From: Piromyces finnis
Taxonomy: Eukaryota > Neocallimastigomycota > Neocallimastigomycetes > Neocallimastigales > Neocallimastigaceae
DNA: 64,000 nucleotides
Reading direction: 5' to 3'
Assembly (NCBI GenBank): GCA_002104945.1
Contig: MCFH01000012.1
Coordinates: 787,501-851,500, forward strand
Below, one piece after another: positions 1 to 19,710 of the stretch. The notes beneath the pieces are model-generated. The model saw only the letters and a list, made by a program, of their open reading frames with translations. It was not told the DNA's origin and ran no database searches. Position numbers and translations under genes: made by a program. Within the stretch, counting starts at the first letter, position 1; each line of letters opens with the position of its first letter.

Positions 1-603
1 GACACTACTATCAATACCAACATAAATAGTAATACCAATGGAAAGGATACTATAGACATTCATTCTACTACCATCACACCAAATAACATGAATACTTTAT
101 CTTCAATAAAAGAAGATCAAAACCTTCATCATCATCCTACCAATACTAATACTATAAATAATTATCAACAAATGACTAGTCAACAAAATGGTCAAACTAC
201 AAAAACAAATCATAATAAAATACCAATAATAGATTATAAAAGTCATTATCCTTCCACCAAAAAGGATAATGAATCCGATGATGGTGATGATAATGATTAT
301 CATAGTAGTAGTGGTGATGATGAGGAGGAAGAGGATGACAATAAAAAAATAAATCTTAATACCTTTGTATCCTCTATACGTAATAAATCACTTCCTCCTC
401 GTCGACATAAACCTATCAATCATAATTTGGTGACACCTAAAACAAAAGTATTCCGGTATAATATTCATTATCGTACCTTGGAAATGGATCTCTTAGGTCG
501 TACGGGTCATATTCAAACTCTTCGTGAAATGTTTGTTGTACGTATGCTTTTCACCCTTATAAATCATCAAGTAGAAAAAATTAATTATAATGATACCTTT
601 TAA
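1..603 (+). CDS. 3' end of an unrecognised Asn-rich protein (5' truncated by window edge)
   Basis: The reading frame is open from the first base of the window to a TAA at 601-603, giving about 200 C-terminal residues; the true start lies outside. The first half is low complexity: Asn/Thr/His runs, then an acidic Asp/Glu/Ser stretch around codons 83-115. The last 60 or so codons look globular, with basic and aromatic residues (an Arg-Tyr-Asn-Ile-His-Tyr segment and a Leu-Gly-Arg-Thr-Gly segment). An in-frame ATG at 88 is probably internal. I do not recognise the family. The change from balanced coding sequence to pure A/T tracts right after the stop supports the 3' end. Confidence 0.6.
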   Translation, partial: DTTINTNINSNTNGKDTIDIHSTTITPNNMNTLSSIKEDQNLHHHPTNTNTINNYQQMTSQQNGQTTKTNHNKIPIIDYKSHYPSTKKDNESDDGDDNDYHSSSGDDEEEEDDNKKINLNTFVSSIRNKSLPPRRHKPINHNLVTPKTKVFRYNIHYRTLEMDLLGRTGHIQTLREMFVVRMLFTLINHQVEKINYNDTF

Positions 604-625
604 ACACTATTCTCTTGAATCTTTT

Positions 626-659
<34 letters not shown>

Positions 660-898
660 CACCTCTCTTTTTTCCAAATATATACTTTTTTTTTTTTTTA
701 AATAAGATATAAATAATAATTTTTTTTATAAAAAGTATATAACGTATCTATATAACCTATAATATAAAAATACACCCTTTATTTTTTTTACTTTTAAATT
801 CATCCTATTAATTTCAATTCTTCATTTCTAAACTTTATATATATAAAAATAACTACATTATATATATTTATATAATATAAATAACATATGATTATTCA

Positions 899-958
<60 letters not shown>

Positions 959-1663
959 TTTTTCTCTTTTTTTGAAAAAAAATATATAATAGACAATAAT
1001 AATAAAAGAAGAAAAAAAAAAGAGAAAAAAAAAAAAAAAAGGAAATAATATATAATAATAATAATATAATATATAATATATAATAAAATTTTTTATATAT
1101 TTAATATTAACATTAAATCATCTATCTTGTAAAAAAAAAAAAAATAATAATTTTTTTAAAAGAAAAAATAAAGATGACATTAACAATACCCTTTTTATTT
1201 TTATTTAAAGCATTATTATTTTTTATTTTTAAAGCTATTTCACAATGAAATTAAAGATACTTATAGTAGTAAATCAAGGTATTTTTTTTTTTTCAATCTA
1301 AATGGAACTACTAGGGTTTGTAAATTTTTTTAAAAAAAAAAAAAATTTTTTATTTTCTCTTTCTCAAAAGTCAATATTTTTTTTTTAATTATATTTTTAT
1401 TTTTTTGTACATTGAGATTACATTTAAATAATATAAAGATTTTTTTTTTTACTTTCTCTTTATAAATATATATTTATTAAAAGAATAATCTATCTCTATT
1501 GGTAATGTGTATTTGTAATTTTTATTTTTATTTTTTTTTTTTTATTTTAAAATTTTTCATTCTTATTTTACAATACGAGTAATTTATTTACTTTTTTTTT
1601 TTTATTATTATTATTTTTGTATTATTAATTTCTAAATAGTTGTAAAAAAAAAAAATTTTTTTT
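604..1663. other. convergent intergenic region, no gene seen
   Basis: Lies between the 3' ends of the Asn-rich gene (+) and the Trs65-like gene (-). It holds A and T homopolymers, TA-rich stretches and an AAT microsatellite. A short ATG-led stretch at about 1244 is followed by a GTATTT donor-like site but has no partner exon. Confidence 0.6.
901..958. repeat. (AAT)n microsatellite
   Basis: About 19 uninterrupted AAT/TAA units in the intergenic region. Confidence 0.95.
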
Positions 1664-3688
1664 TTATTCTTGAACACAAATTTGAAGAGCATTTCTAATA
1701 TTCATTACCATATTAGATTCATTATCGGTTAATTGAACAAGTTTAAGTGTATGAATTTGTCCACGAATAGCAATAAAGTGAAGATTAATATTTTGACATG
1801 TATTTGGATAGAGAGCACTTTTAAATTTTTTTTTTTTTTTTTTTTTTTTTTTGAATATTGAAAATTGAAATAAAGAATTAATAATAATATTAATAATAAT
1901 ATTAATAAAATAAAATAATTTTTTTTTTTTTTTTTTTGATGTTATTATTTAGCATTCCTACCCCAAGTTAATATTATTTTCTAAACAAATCAAGGATGAT
2001 TCCAATTTTTCATTTTCAGCCCATCTTCTTAAAAATTCTATTGATTTAAAAAATAAAAAATTTGGGTGTAATAATATTTAATAAGTTTATGAAATTTAGA
2101 AATTAATTTATTTTAGATTTGAATTTTATTTATTTTTGTGTTTTTTTTCATTTTCATTTTTGTTTTTATTTACCTTCGCTCTTCATAGCAAGTCCAATTT
2201 CTTTATTTGAAATTTTTGAATTATCAAGTAAACTTTTTATATATATAAAAAAATTATTTAAAATGTAATTTATACTTTTAAATATATATATATAATTCAG
2301 TGCTTACGCTTTCTTTTTTGCTTCATCGAGCTTTGATGGAATGACAACAGTAAAGTTTCTTGTTTTATTGGAACGATTAACAATAAATAATTGAATTGTA
2401 AATATCTTGTAAAAGGTAGCTGCAGAAGTAACTATTTAAAGAGAAAAAAAAAATTATATATTAATTATTGATATATTTACATATACATATATATATTTCA
2501 TTTATTTATGAAAAGAGTTTTAAAAATTAATTTTCATTTAAAATTTCTATCTATATAAATTTATAAAAATTTTTTATTTACCAGAGAAAGAAATTGTAAT
2601 TCCTTCATTCTTTAATTTTTCTTGATCATCAGTATTGAACTTTTCAAGAGCTCTTTGAGTTGTAGAAATACCTGGTTGAGTAATAATACCTTCCATACCA
2701 ACACCAGTACTAATATTACCAGGTATAAAGTTCATAGAACTATAGAATTTAGAACTGATAACTTGGTTATGACAACCTTCTACAAGTGGTGTTCCTTGAA
2801 CTGAAATTAAAACAGAATGAATACCATTCTTAAAAGCACTTGAGAGGGATTGTTCCATACCAACTAAAGAACTCTTATTATTATCTTCTAATAAACTAGT
2901 ATGATAAAGTAGGTATAAACGATCTTCTGGTTGAAGAGTGACTGGATAATCCTAATTAATATAAAATAATTAATATATATATTTGAACAAATAGAAAAAG
3001 GAAAAAAAAAAAAATTTTTTTTAATATTGATTTAATTTTTTTTTTAATAAAGACTTATTAATAGTAAGATAATTTTTATTCTTTCCTCTTTGTTATTATT
3101 ATTATTATTATTTATATTATTAATTATCATCATCGCCATTATTTTCCTTATTATTATTATTATTTTTTATTATTTTTTGTTATTACCAATACTGTCATTA
3201 TTATTATTATTATTATTATTATGATGATGATGATGATGATGATGTTGATTTACTTACACTTTCTGAACTATTAGAAGAATAACGTGTTACTACAGCATTG
3301 GTAATATCCACATTAAGTTGTTTCAATTCAATTGGTATAGAGTCATTACTAGAGTGACATTGAATTTCAACAGATAAAATACCTTCATCAGTATCAATAC
3401 TAGCAGAATGAAGATAAACTTCAATCATTGGCTTTAATGCAATAGATCTTTGAATAGTTCTACTGTAGATAGAATCATTAACAGATGTTCTACGATATTC
3501 GTAGAGACGAAGTGGTCTACTACTATTTGGGAAATTTAAGGTTTCTATAATGAAACCAATAAACAATTGAAATAGTTGATATTTGTTTATAAATTTTATT
3601 AAATTATATATATTGTATATATATTGAAAAATTAGAAATTGATAAATAGATTGATATAACATTTAGAAATTATAATTTATTTTCCTAA

Positions 3689-3719
<31 letters not shown>

Positions 3720-4791
3720 CATAATTCTTCTAAATGATTTGGTGAAGTAACTACTTCAGCATTACAATATTCTTCATTGTTTGCAATATCAGAATTTTTG
3801 AAACCTTCACCTGTTTTTTGTACAAGTGAAGCAGATAGTATAATACTTGGTGATTTTCTCTTTTCTTTAATACCAGACATATCTTAATATTATATAAAAA
3901 AAAAAAAAAAGATAATTATATAATATTGGTATTTTCAAAAGGAAAAGGAATAAAAAAAAATCTTTAATATCCATTATAATTATTATGAATGATAAACTTT
4001 TTTTATGATTTGATGATATAATTCTGTGAGAGTAAGATGCTTATTAAAATGTTAAGAAATATAAAAAATAATAAATTGTTTCAATTTTAACAAAAAATAA
4101 ATTATTTACCAAGTGGAACCTTTAATGGGAATACACAGTATCCTTCTTCTTTATTAATTTCTGGCTTTTGTTCATCAGAATTGTAAATTAATGAAAACAG
4201 AATTTCTTGGTTACTTTGGAAAATATTATTTTCAGTACTATCGGCACTTCCAATTTTTTTTTTACCATTTGTTTCTGTGAAGTTTGTCATGTTATTTTTA
4301 TTGAAATAATTTTCTGCTATAGAAACGGTGACTTGAACTTCAGAAGTTTCAATTATAGAATCAATATCAACATTTTCATTTGAAAAGCGTATAACAAAAT
4401 AAAAACTTAAAACTTCATCTATATTTTTATACCCAATTGTATATACAATATGAAAATAAAAGAATATTGTTGAATATTATTTTTCAGTTTTATTGACATT
4501 GAATTATTAAAATTGAGCAGGCGATTATATTGTATAGTTTTTTTTTGTATATATATATCATACAATTTTATTATTTATATATTAAACAAGCAAACAAACA
4601 AAATATATTATTGGTATATATTATATATAAAACAATTTTAATAATTAATAGTAATGTTCTTTGAATTGATATCTACCACGAAAAACACATTCTCTTTGTT
4701 TAGCATTTATAATTTCTTTAATATCTTCTGAATTGGTTTGTGGAACCAATATATCTAAAGAAATTTCTTCTTTTTCCTGTTGCTGACTCAT
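1664..4791 (-). CDS. TRS65: TRAPPII complex subunit Trs65-like, nine exons
   Basis: Reading the minus strand gives nine exons: 4791-4677, 4418-4110, 3882-3715, 3544-3258, 2951-2582, 2431-2308, 2232-2174, 2037-1962 and 1817-1664. They sum to 1,662 nt (553 residues plus stop) with consistent phases and GT-AG introns. The N-terminus has the motif LDILVP, then a QRECVFRDE segment formed across the first splice. The C-terminus has an LYPNTCQNINLHFIAIRG block typical of the Ig-like C-terminal domain of fungal Trs65. In yeast, Trs65 belongs to TRAPPII, the tether and Ypt31/32 exchange factor at the late Golgi. The first intron (258 nt) is long; without splicing it exon 1 would end after 47 codons. 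The identity rests on remembered family patterns and is probable, not certain; another TRAPP-associated beta-sandwich protein is the main alternative. Confidence 0.7.
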
Positions 4792-7011
4792 TTTTTATAT
4801 CTATATATGTATATATTTAAAAGAAAAGGATTTAATATGAAGAATAAATAAAAATAAATAAAATGTTAATATATATATAAAAAAAAAATACAATTAAGAT
4901 TTTAAAAACTTGTATATAATAAAATTTATATATATTCTATAATATATATCAAAATTTCAATATTTTATTTTTATAGTATTCTTTTATTATAAGATAATTT
5001 AATAATAATGATTTTAATAATAGGTGTATGTTTAATAAATGTCATTATTCCATTGAGAAATCTGATGTTTGATAAATCTTTGATAAATTTAAATTAGAAT
5101 TCTTCAAATTATTTATTATTTAATTAAATATATATTTCTTTTTTATATATATATACACTTCTGTTAACATTGGAATAGTTTATTAATATACTCTACGTTA
5201 AATGGAATCAATAATATTAATAATATTGTTTTTAAAGTAATATTTTTTTATAAATTATTATTTGTTATATATATTTTTGAAAATGTACTATTTGTTTTTT
5301 TTTTATCTAATAGCCTCAAGTCTTAATAAAAGAATTTTTAATATTTATTTAATTCAATTTCTTCTTTTCTTTTTATTAGCATTGTTTATTATTGTTTTCT
5401 TGGAAATAAAAGTATTTTGTTATTGTTTTGATTTTATATTTCAGTTCAAAAAAAAAAAAACAATAGTATATATTTCTTGTTTATTTTATTCAATTTATAT
5501 AAAAAGGTTTATTTTTTCTTTTCCTCTATTTCATTATAATATTATTAAGAATTTATGAAAAGATTTACATTTTATTATATAAAAAAGTGATGTTTGGTGT
5601 ATTTACAATTTAACAAAAAAAAAAAAAAAAAAAAACGGCGTATTGTTGATATTTTTTTTATTATAAAAAAAATTTTTTTTTTATTCCATTCAAATATTAA
5701 AAAATTTTATTTTTTATTAAAAATCATAAATTTTAATTTAATTATTACGAAATAATTGAAATTTTTTATTTTTTTTTTTTCTTTATACTACAAAAATTCA
5801 AAATCACTGATGATCTTAGTTTGAAAATAATCTCTTTTTTTTTCAAGGAAAAAGAAAGGATTATCTAATGATAATAAAAAGAATAAAAGAAAAATTTAAA
5901 AAAGAGTTGAAAAAAGTGAATAAAAAGAAAGGTAAAGAAAAGGAAAAAAAAGAAAATTTTTATTTTTTTTCTTTGTATATTTTGGTTAATGTATTAAGAA
6001 ATTAAATTGATTTTCTTTTCTTTTTTTTTCTTTATTTTTTATTCACCTTTTCCACTCTTTTTTCTTTTAGAATTTCAGTAATTTTAAAAGTTTAATGTTT
6101 GTTATATAGAACTTGAGTAACTTTTTTTTTTTTTAGTTTTTTTTTTCTTTTTATATTCTTTTTTTAATACTGTCCTTTTTTTTTTATAATTTTTATTTTA
6201 TATAAAAAAAGGTAAAAAAAAGAAAATAAATAAATGTATGTTAGATTATTATTTCATATTATTACATTATACTTTTCGTTGGATACTTTAAAATTACTAT
6301 TCTATTTTTCGAAAGGGTTTAGACCTACTTCATTTATAGTATTTATTTCTATCATAAATGTTATATTTAAGTAGCTTAAGTTCTCTTGAAAAATATTATA
6401 AAATTTTATTTATTTCATAAAAGTGTAAAGTGGAATAATGTCTATTTCGCATTTTTTTTTTTTTTTTTTTTTATAATTTTTTATGTTAAAATAAAAGCAA
6501 ACAAAAAAGAAAAAGATAAATAAAAATAAGAATATGAAATTTTATATTTTGGTATTTATTCTCATAAATATAAAGACACAAAATATACAAACAAAGATGA
6601 ATGGTTTACAGGTACTTCTGAAAAAAAATAATTATAATAATTTTTATAGTCTTTTTTTTTTTTTTTTAGTGTTTTATTATTTTATTATTTTTTTTTAGAA
6701 ATAAAAGAAATTAATAGGTAATAAATAAAGGAGGAAAAAAAAAGAGATAAAAATATAAAAATTATTATAATAATTTGTATGAAGTAAATATCTCGGCTTC
6801 TGAGTTTGTAAAAGAAACCAAAATATAATATATATTCTTGATTAAATCTTAATTTTATACAAGACAATTATTATTATTATTATTATTATTATTTATGATA
6901 TCCTTGGTAATAATTATTTTTTTTTTCTTATATAATTATTATATAAAAATGAAATTTTTAAATTTATTAAAGTATAATATATTCATGAAATAATAATATC
7001 TTGTTAGAAAT
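4792..7011. other. intergenic region upstream of the Trs65-like gene, no gene seen
   Basis: Pure A/T-rich spacer containing the Trs65 promoter and the 3' flank of IFT140. A 98-codon open frame at 5262-5558 consists of Phe/Leu/Ile/Tyr/Lys codons expected by chance in such DNA and is not accepted. A five-codon ATG segment ending in GTACTT occurs near 6597 but no partner exon is convincing. Confidence 0.55.
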
Positions 7012-7044
7012 TTAGTAATCCCCACCACCTTCCTCCTCCACGTC
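7012..7044 (-). other. IFT140: candidate extra terminal exon of IFT140
   Basis: A G+C-rich island of 33 nt in otherwise A/T DNA. On the minus strand it follows a CATAACAG acceptor and reads DVEEEGGGDY plus TAA. It joins in phase 0 to a GTAACT site at 7711-7706, inside the last codons of the IFT140 frame. Splicing would replace the tail VTED with this longer acidic tail. The acidic end of animal IFT140 is similar in style. The implied intron of 667 nt is longer than others in the gene. Transcript data would decide. Confidence 0.45.
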
Positions 7045-7696
7045 CTGTTATGATAAAAATAAAAGTATTATATGTAATATAAAAAATGAGATATTTTAGT
7101 TATAAAGAAGAAAAAGAAGGAAAAAAAAAAAAAGAAAAAAGGAAAAGAAAGAAAAAAGTAATTAAATAAAAAGAAATAATATTTAAAAATAGTTCTTTTT
7201 TGCTTGTTTGTTTGAATTTTTTTATTATTATTATTTTAAAAATTTGATTTAAATATTATCTACAATAAATTATTAAGTAAATTTAAAAAGTAAAAGAAGT
7301 ACTTTTAATTATTATTATTTTCCTTTAAAATAATGCGTTTTATATGTTAATCACTTTTTTGAAAAGAAAAAAAATAAAAAAAGATAATATTTTTTTTAAA
7401 TAAACTTTTATTCTTTTGAATAATATATATATAACGAAAAGAGAAAGAAAAAGCTATCTTTTTTTTTTTTAATAATTATTGAGTTTAAAGTAGTAATGTG
7501 TAATAATGTATTAAATGAAAATTATTATATATCTATATTATATTTTCTAATTATGATTTATTGTTATTATTGTTTTACTGTTTTTTTTTGTTGTTGTTAA
7601 TGTTGTTTATTGTTGTTATTGTTAATCCTTTAAATAATAATGAATTTATCTTTTTTTTTTTTTTTTTTTTAAATATAATATTATTTTATTTAAAAA

Positions 7697-15417
<7,721 letters not shown>

Positions 15418-16275
15418 TTTCTTCTTTTTTAATATTTAATAAAATATTCAAAAAAAAAAAAAAAAAAGACTGCTCAACTATGAATGAATAACAATTCAAT
15501 AAATATATTTTATAAAAATGCTTTTTATTTTTATTTCTAATTCTGTTTTAATATTGTTATTTTATACTTTATAATACAACAACAACAACTATTTATTTAA
15601 AATATTTAAAATTAAAAAAATAAAAAAAAATTAAAAAATTAATTAGTTTTTAATTTAAGTTGTTTATGGTAAATTGATCCACTTTTCATAAATAAAAATT
15701 TATATTAAATTTTTTTTTTATTTTTTGAAATATTGACTTTTAATTTATTAAGAAAAAAAAAAAAAAAACAATTTTAAATTGTTTCTTATTATTATTATTA
15801 TTAGATTTTAAGGTTTTCTCTCTTTTTTTTTTAAAAAAAATTGATTAGAATGAAAGATTTTTATTATTGAACGAATTTATTGTTTTTTTTTTTTTATATA
15901 TATATATATATATATTTTAAATAATTAATAAAATATTCAAATATTGGTCTTTATTTAAAAAAATAAAACATTTTTTTTTATACATCAAATACATAAAAAA
16001 AAAAAAAAAACTATCACAACTTTTTTTATACCAAATACCATAATTTTTTTATAATACATAAAATTTTGTATTCAATGCAGTGTACAGTTATTTTTTTTTG
16101 ATATGTTAAAAGGAAAATAAAATCATAGAAAAACTTTGATCCTTAATAATAATAATTATTCTCTTTTTATAAATTTATTTTTATTATAGTTATAAAATAG
16201 GTTATATTATCATTAATAAAACAATTAAAATAAAAGCTAATAATAATAATAATAATAATAAAATAAAATAAAATA
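15418..16275. promoter_or_regulatory. divergent intergenic region between IFT140 and the permease gene
   Basis: Contains both start regions in about 860 bp. Long A/T tracts and a (TA)n run near 15,896-15,914 are present. No specific factor site can be named. Confidence 0.4.
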
Positions 16276-17658
16276 ATGAAACCTCAACTAAAAGACTGTA
16301 AAAGTAAATCGAGTTTTAGTGTTAAAGATAACCTTAAACATGGAGTAGCATATAGGTGTAAAATATATTGGCAAAATATTAAAACTGCATTCCATTATGT
16401 ATTGAATGATAATAAAAAGAATCCAAGGTATGCTTTCTCAGAAAAAAAAAATAAAGGATGGAAAAGAAATTTTAATAAATAGAATTTATACAATCAACAA
16501 TATATATATAATTATAGATATCAATAGTTAATATTATTTAATTATATTTAACATTAATATAAAAAAATGCATAAAATTTTATACTCTATAGATCTTTTAT
16601 TATAGGTTCATGTACTGTTTTTCTTGTAGTATTCTTCTTATGGTAAAAAAAAAATAGAATGATTAATGATTAATTCAGGATATAATTAAATAAATAAATA
16701 AATAAAATAACTAATAACTTGTTTTTATTATATATATTTTTTCTTTTATTTAGTTTAATTCAAAATGCGTTAAAACGTTCCTCTGTTATGTTAGTTAAAG
16801 CTCAAGAAGACATTGTAGGAGCAATATATATATATATATTTATATAATAACATAATAATAACTTTTATGAAATATTATTATTCAAAATTATTAAAATACT
16901 TAATATTTCTTTATATATATATATACATATACATTTTCATTAATTATAAATAGGTTGGAAAATATGATTTGGTATATCCACTTTTTTCATTTTATCTTAT
17001 TATTATAATACTAGAAAAGATTTTAACTACAATATACAAAATAGTTAAAGACGCTCTGTTTATACAACAACATAATAACCTATTTTTTTTAAAAAAATAA
17101 AATATAATTATTATGATAATAATACACAGTTACTCACACCCTCAACAAATCCACAAGGTCAATTTTCTTTATTAAATCATACTTATGTTGAACAAAAATT
17201 AGCAGGAAAAGAAAGAATAGTAGGTTCTGCTCCAAGATGGGCATTAACTGCGGAAGCATTAAATGAAGATTATTCAGGTTCATTATATACCTTTTTCTTA
17301 AATACAACATTAGAAAAAGTAAATACAAAAAAAAAATTAATAAAAATAAATAATAATAAGTTTTATTTAACCTTTATATTATATATTATTAAAAAAAATA
17401 ATGATAAAAATGATCTAGAACATCTAGAACACCAATAATAATTTTTTTTTTTTTAAAAAAAATTTCAATTTAGGAAATTGGTCTAGCATCACATTGGCCA
17501 TTTAGAAAATTGGGTAATAATGAAATTTTATTATCATCATCATTGATAAGAACACTTCACGTTCAACCTAATGCTGGACAAACCATTACTCTTAGTTTTA
17601 ATATCACTAGTTTAATTTCAGAAGTAAAAATAATTTAATTATAGATTTATAATCAATT

Positions 17659-17692
<34 letters not shown>

Positions 17693-19679
17693 GACAATAA
17701 TTAATAAATAAATTTCTTTTTTATTCTTCTTTACATTAAAAAAAAATAGCAATATCCTGATTTTAAACTTGAATCAGCTCTTTTAGATAATGTAATAGAT
17801 GAAATTATTGAAAGTAATAATAATTCAGAAGATGAATATCAACAACGAATTTCTCAACTTTTAAAAAGTATTTTTATTCTTCTACTATATATATAATTTT
17901 AATTTATAAGCAATTTTTAAAAAAATAAATATTTTTATATATATATCTTTTTTCTTCATTTAACAAGAATCCAATTCAAAAGCTTCTATAAAAAAACAAT
18001 TTGATAAAGCTATCAAAAATGGTTTAGTTATAACAAATAATTATCTAGGTATAAAAGAAAAATTAAAACTAGTATCTTATTTTTACTTTATAAATAATAA
18101 ATTTTTCATCATATAATTTTATATAGTTTAATGATCTATCCCTAATCATTGATACTTTAAATTAAAAAAAAATATATTATATAAATAATAATAGTGATAG
18201 ATGCTATTGATAAAAGTTATGGTATGTTTCCATCTACTCTAGGTAATGTAGGAGTAATTGAAATCGATCAATTAAACAATTTACTGGTAAAAGCTGTTGA
18301 ATCCATTGTCAAAGAAGTTATAAATTCAAGTTTTCCATTAACAATTAGTTTTGATGTGTCAAAAATTAAAGAAATTAACGATTATTTTAATCCAGTGGTA
18401 TTTATAATATATATTTAATTAAAATTTTATTATAAAATAATATAATATAATAAATATTTATTTTTTTTTTTGTTTTTATTGGTATTTTTATTCTTTTTAA
18501 AATTATCAATGAAAATATTAAATAATATAAAAATTAAAAAAAAAAAGGAAAATGCTTTAATGATTATAGTTACTATGAAAGATAGAATGCAAATATACAC
18601 AGAATCACATGGTAATGCTAAAAAAGATATAATGAAATTTACAAATGAAGTAGCTGATTCTTTAGGTTTTGAATTTACAGCAGAGTATACATCTGTTTTA
18701 TTTTTAGCTGTAAATAGTAGTGAAGTGTTAATGGTTTTCTTAGATGAGGTATGATATATTAATAAATATTTCTTTATAAAAAAAAAATTAAATAAATTAA
18801 TCTTTTTTTTTTTTTTGATATTTAAATGATATCATATTAATCTGTTATACAAAATACATCTCTTTTTTCTATTATAGTTATTCTTTTCAATTATTTCTGT
18901 TCTGTGTTTATTAATGGTTATTCTTATCTATTCCTTATTAATGACGGATGTTGAAGAAAAAACATTTGAATATGGTATGCTTAGATCATTAGGTTTACAT
19001 CATAGTGTCTTAATTATTATTTTATTCTTCCAGGTAAAATAATTTACCTATTTTTTTTTGTTGTTTTTAATTAAAAATATAAAAAAAAAAAACATTTTTT
19101 TTTATATTTTCAATGTATCAATTTGTATGTATTATTGCTAATATCATAATTTTAATTTTATTATATAACATGATAGTCTTTATTCTTTTCAATACCAGGT
19201 ATTATTCTTGGTGTATTCTTCTGTAAAATCATATATATTCCAGTGGATTATATTATCTCTCAATATGCTGAAACATCAATCAATGTATCCATTACACCAT
19301 CAGCCTTAATTCTTGGTATTAGTATTGGTTTCTTTATCCCTGTGTTTGGTATTGTTGGTCTTGTCAAGAGAGCCTTAACCAAAACATTAAGGGATGCTTT
19401 GGATATATATCATCATGTTGTGTCAGAAGCTCAAGTTAAAATTCAAAAATTAGAAGATATTGGTATGTCATTATCAGAAATGGCTATTTCAATTATTATG
19501 GTAGCCATTGGTTTTAGTGTATACTATGGTATTCCAACAGCCTATGTCTCACAAAACTTTTCTTTATTCTTCCGATTCCTGACTCTTTTATTATTAAGTA
19601 AGCTTTTTAATTTAATTTTTCATTATAAATTTAAATTATTATTTCTTATCGTACTACTACTACTACTACTAATAGTAAA

Positions 19680-19710
<31 letters not shown>

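Noticed and set aside
103-303. Minus-strand open frame opposite the first gene
   Set aside because: Ile/Phe-rich mirror of the Asn/Asp-rich coding strand; no start context or splice support.
1244-1290. ATG-led stretch (MKLKILIVVNQ) with a following GTATTT donor-like site
   Set aside because: No second exon could be found on the plus strand before the Trs65 3' end.
5262-5558. 98-codon plus-strand frame
   Set aside because: Only Phe, Leu, Ile, Tyr and Lys codons from T/A runs; expected by chance here.
6597-6620. Possible first exon MNGLQ before GTACTT near 6,600
   Set aside because: The only plus-strand continuation (near 7,010) is better explained as a minus-strand exon; no further coding sequence follows.
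16972-17129. Hydrophobic in-frame continuation after VGKYDL in the permease gene
   Set aside because: Runs into a stop; splicing at GTATAT gives the conserved LLTP continuation instead.
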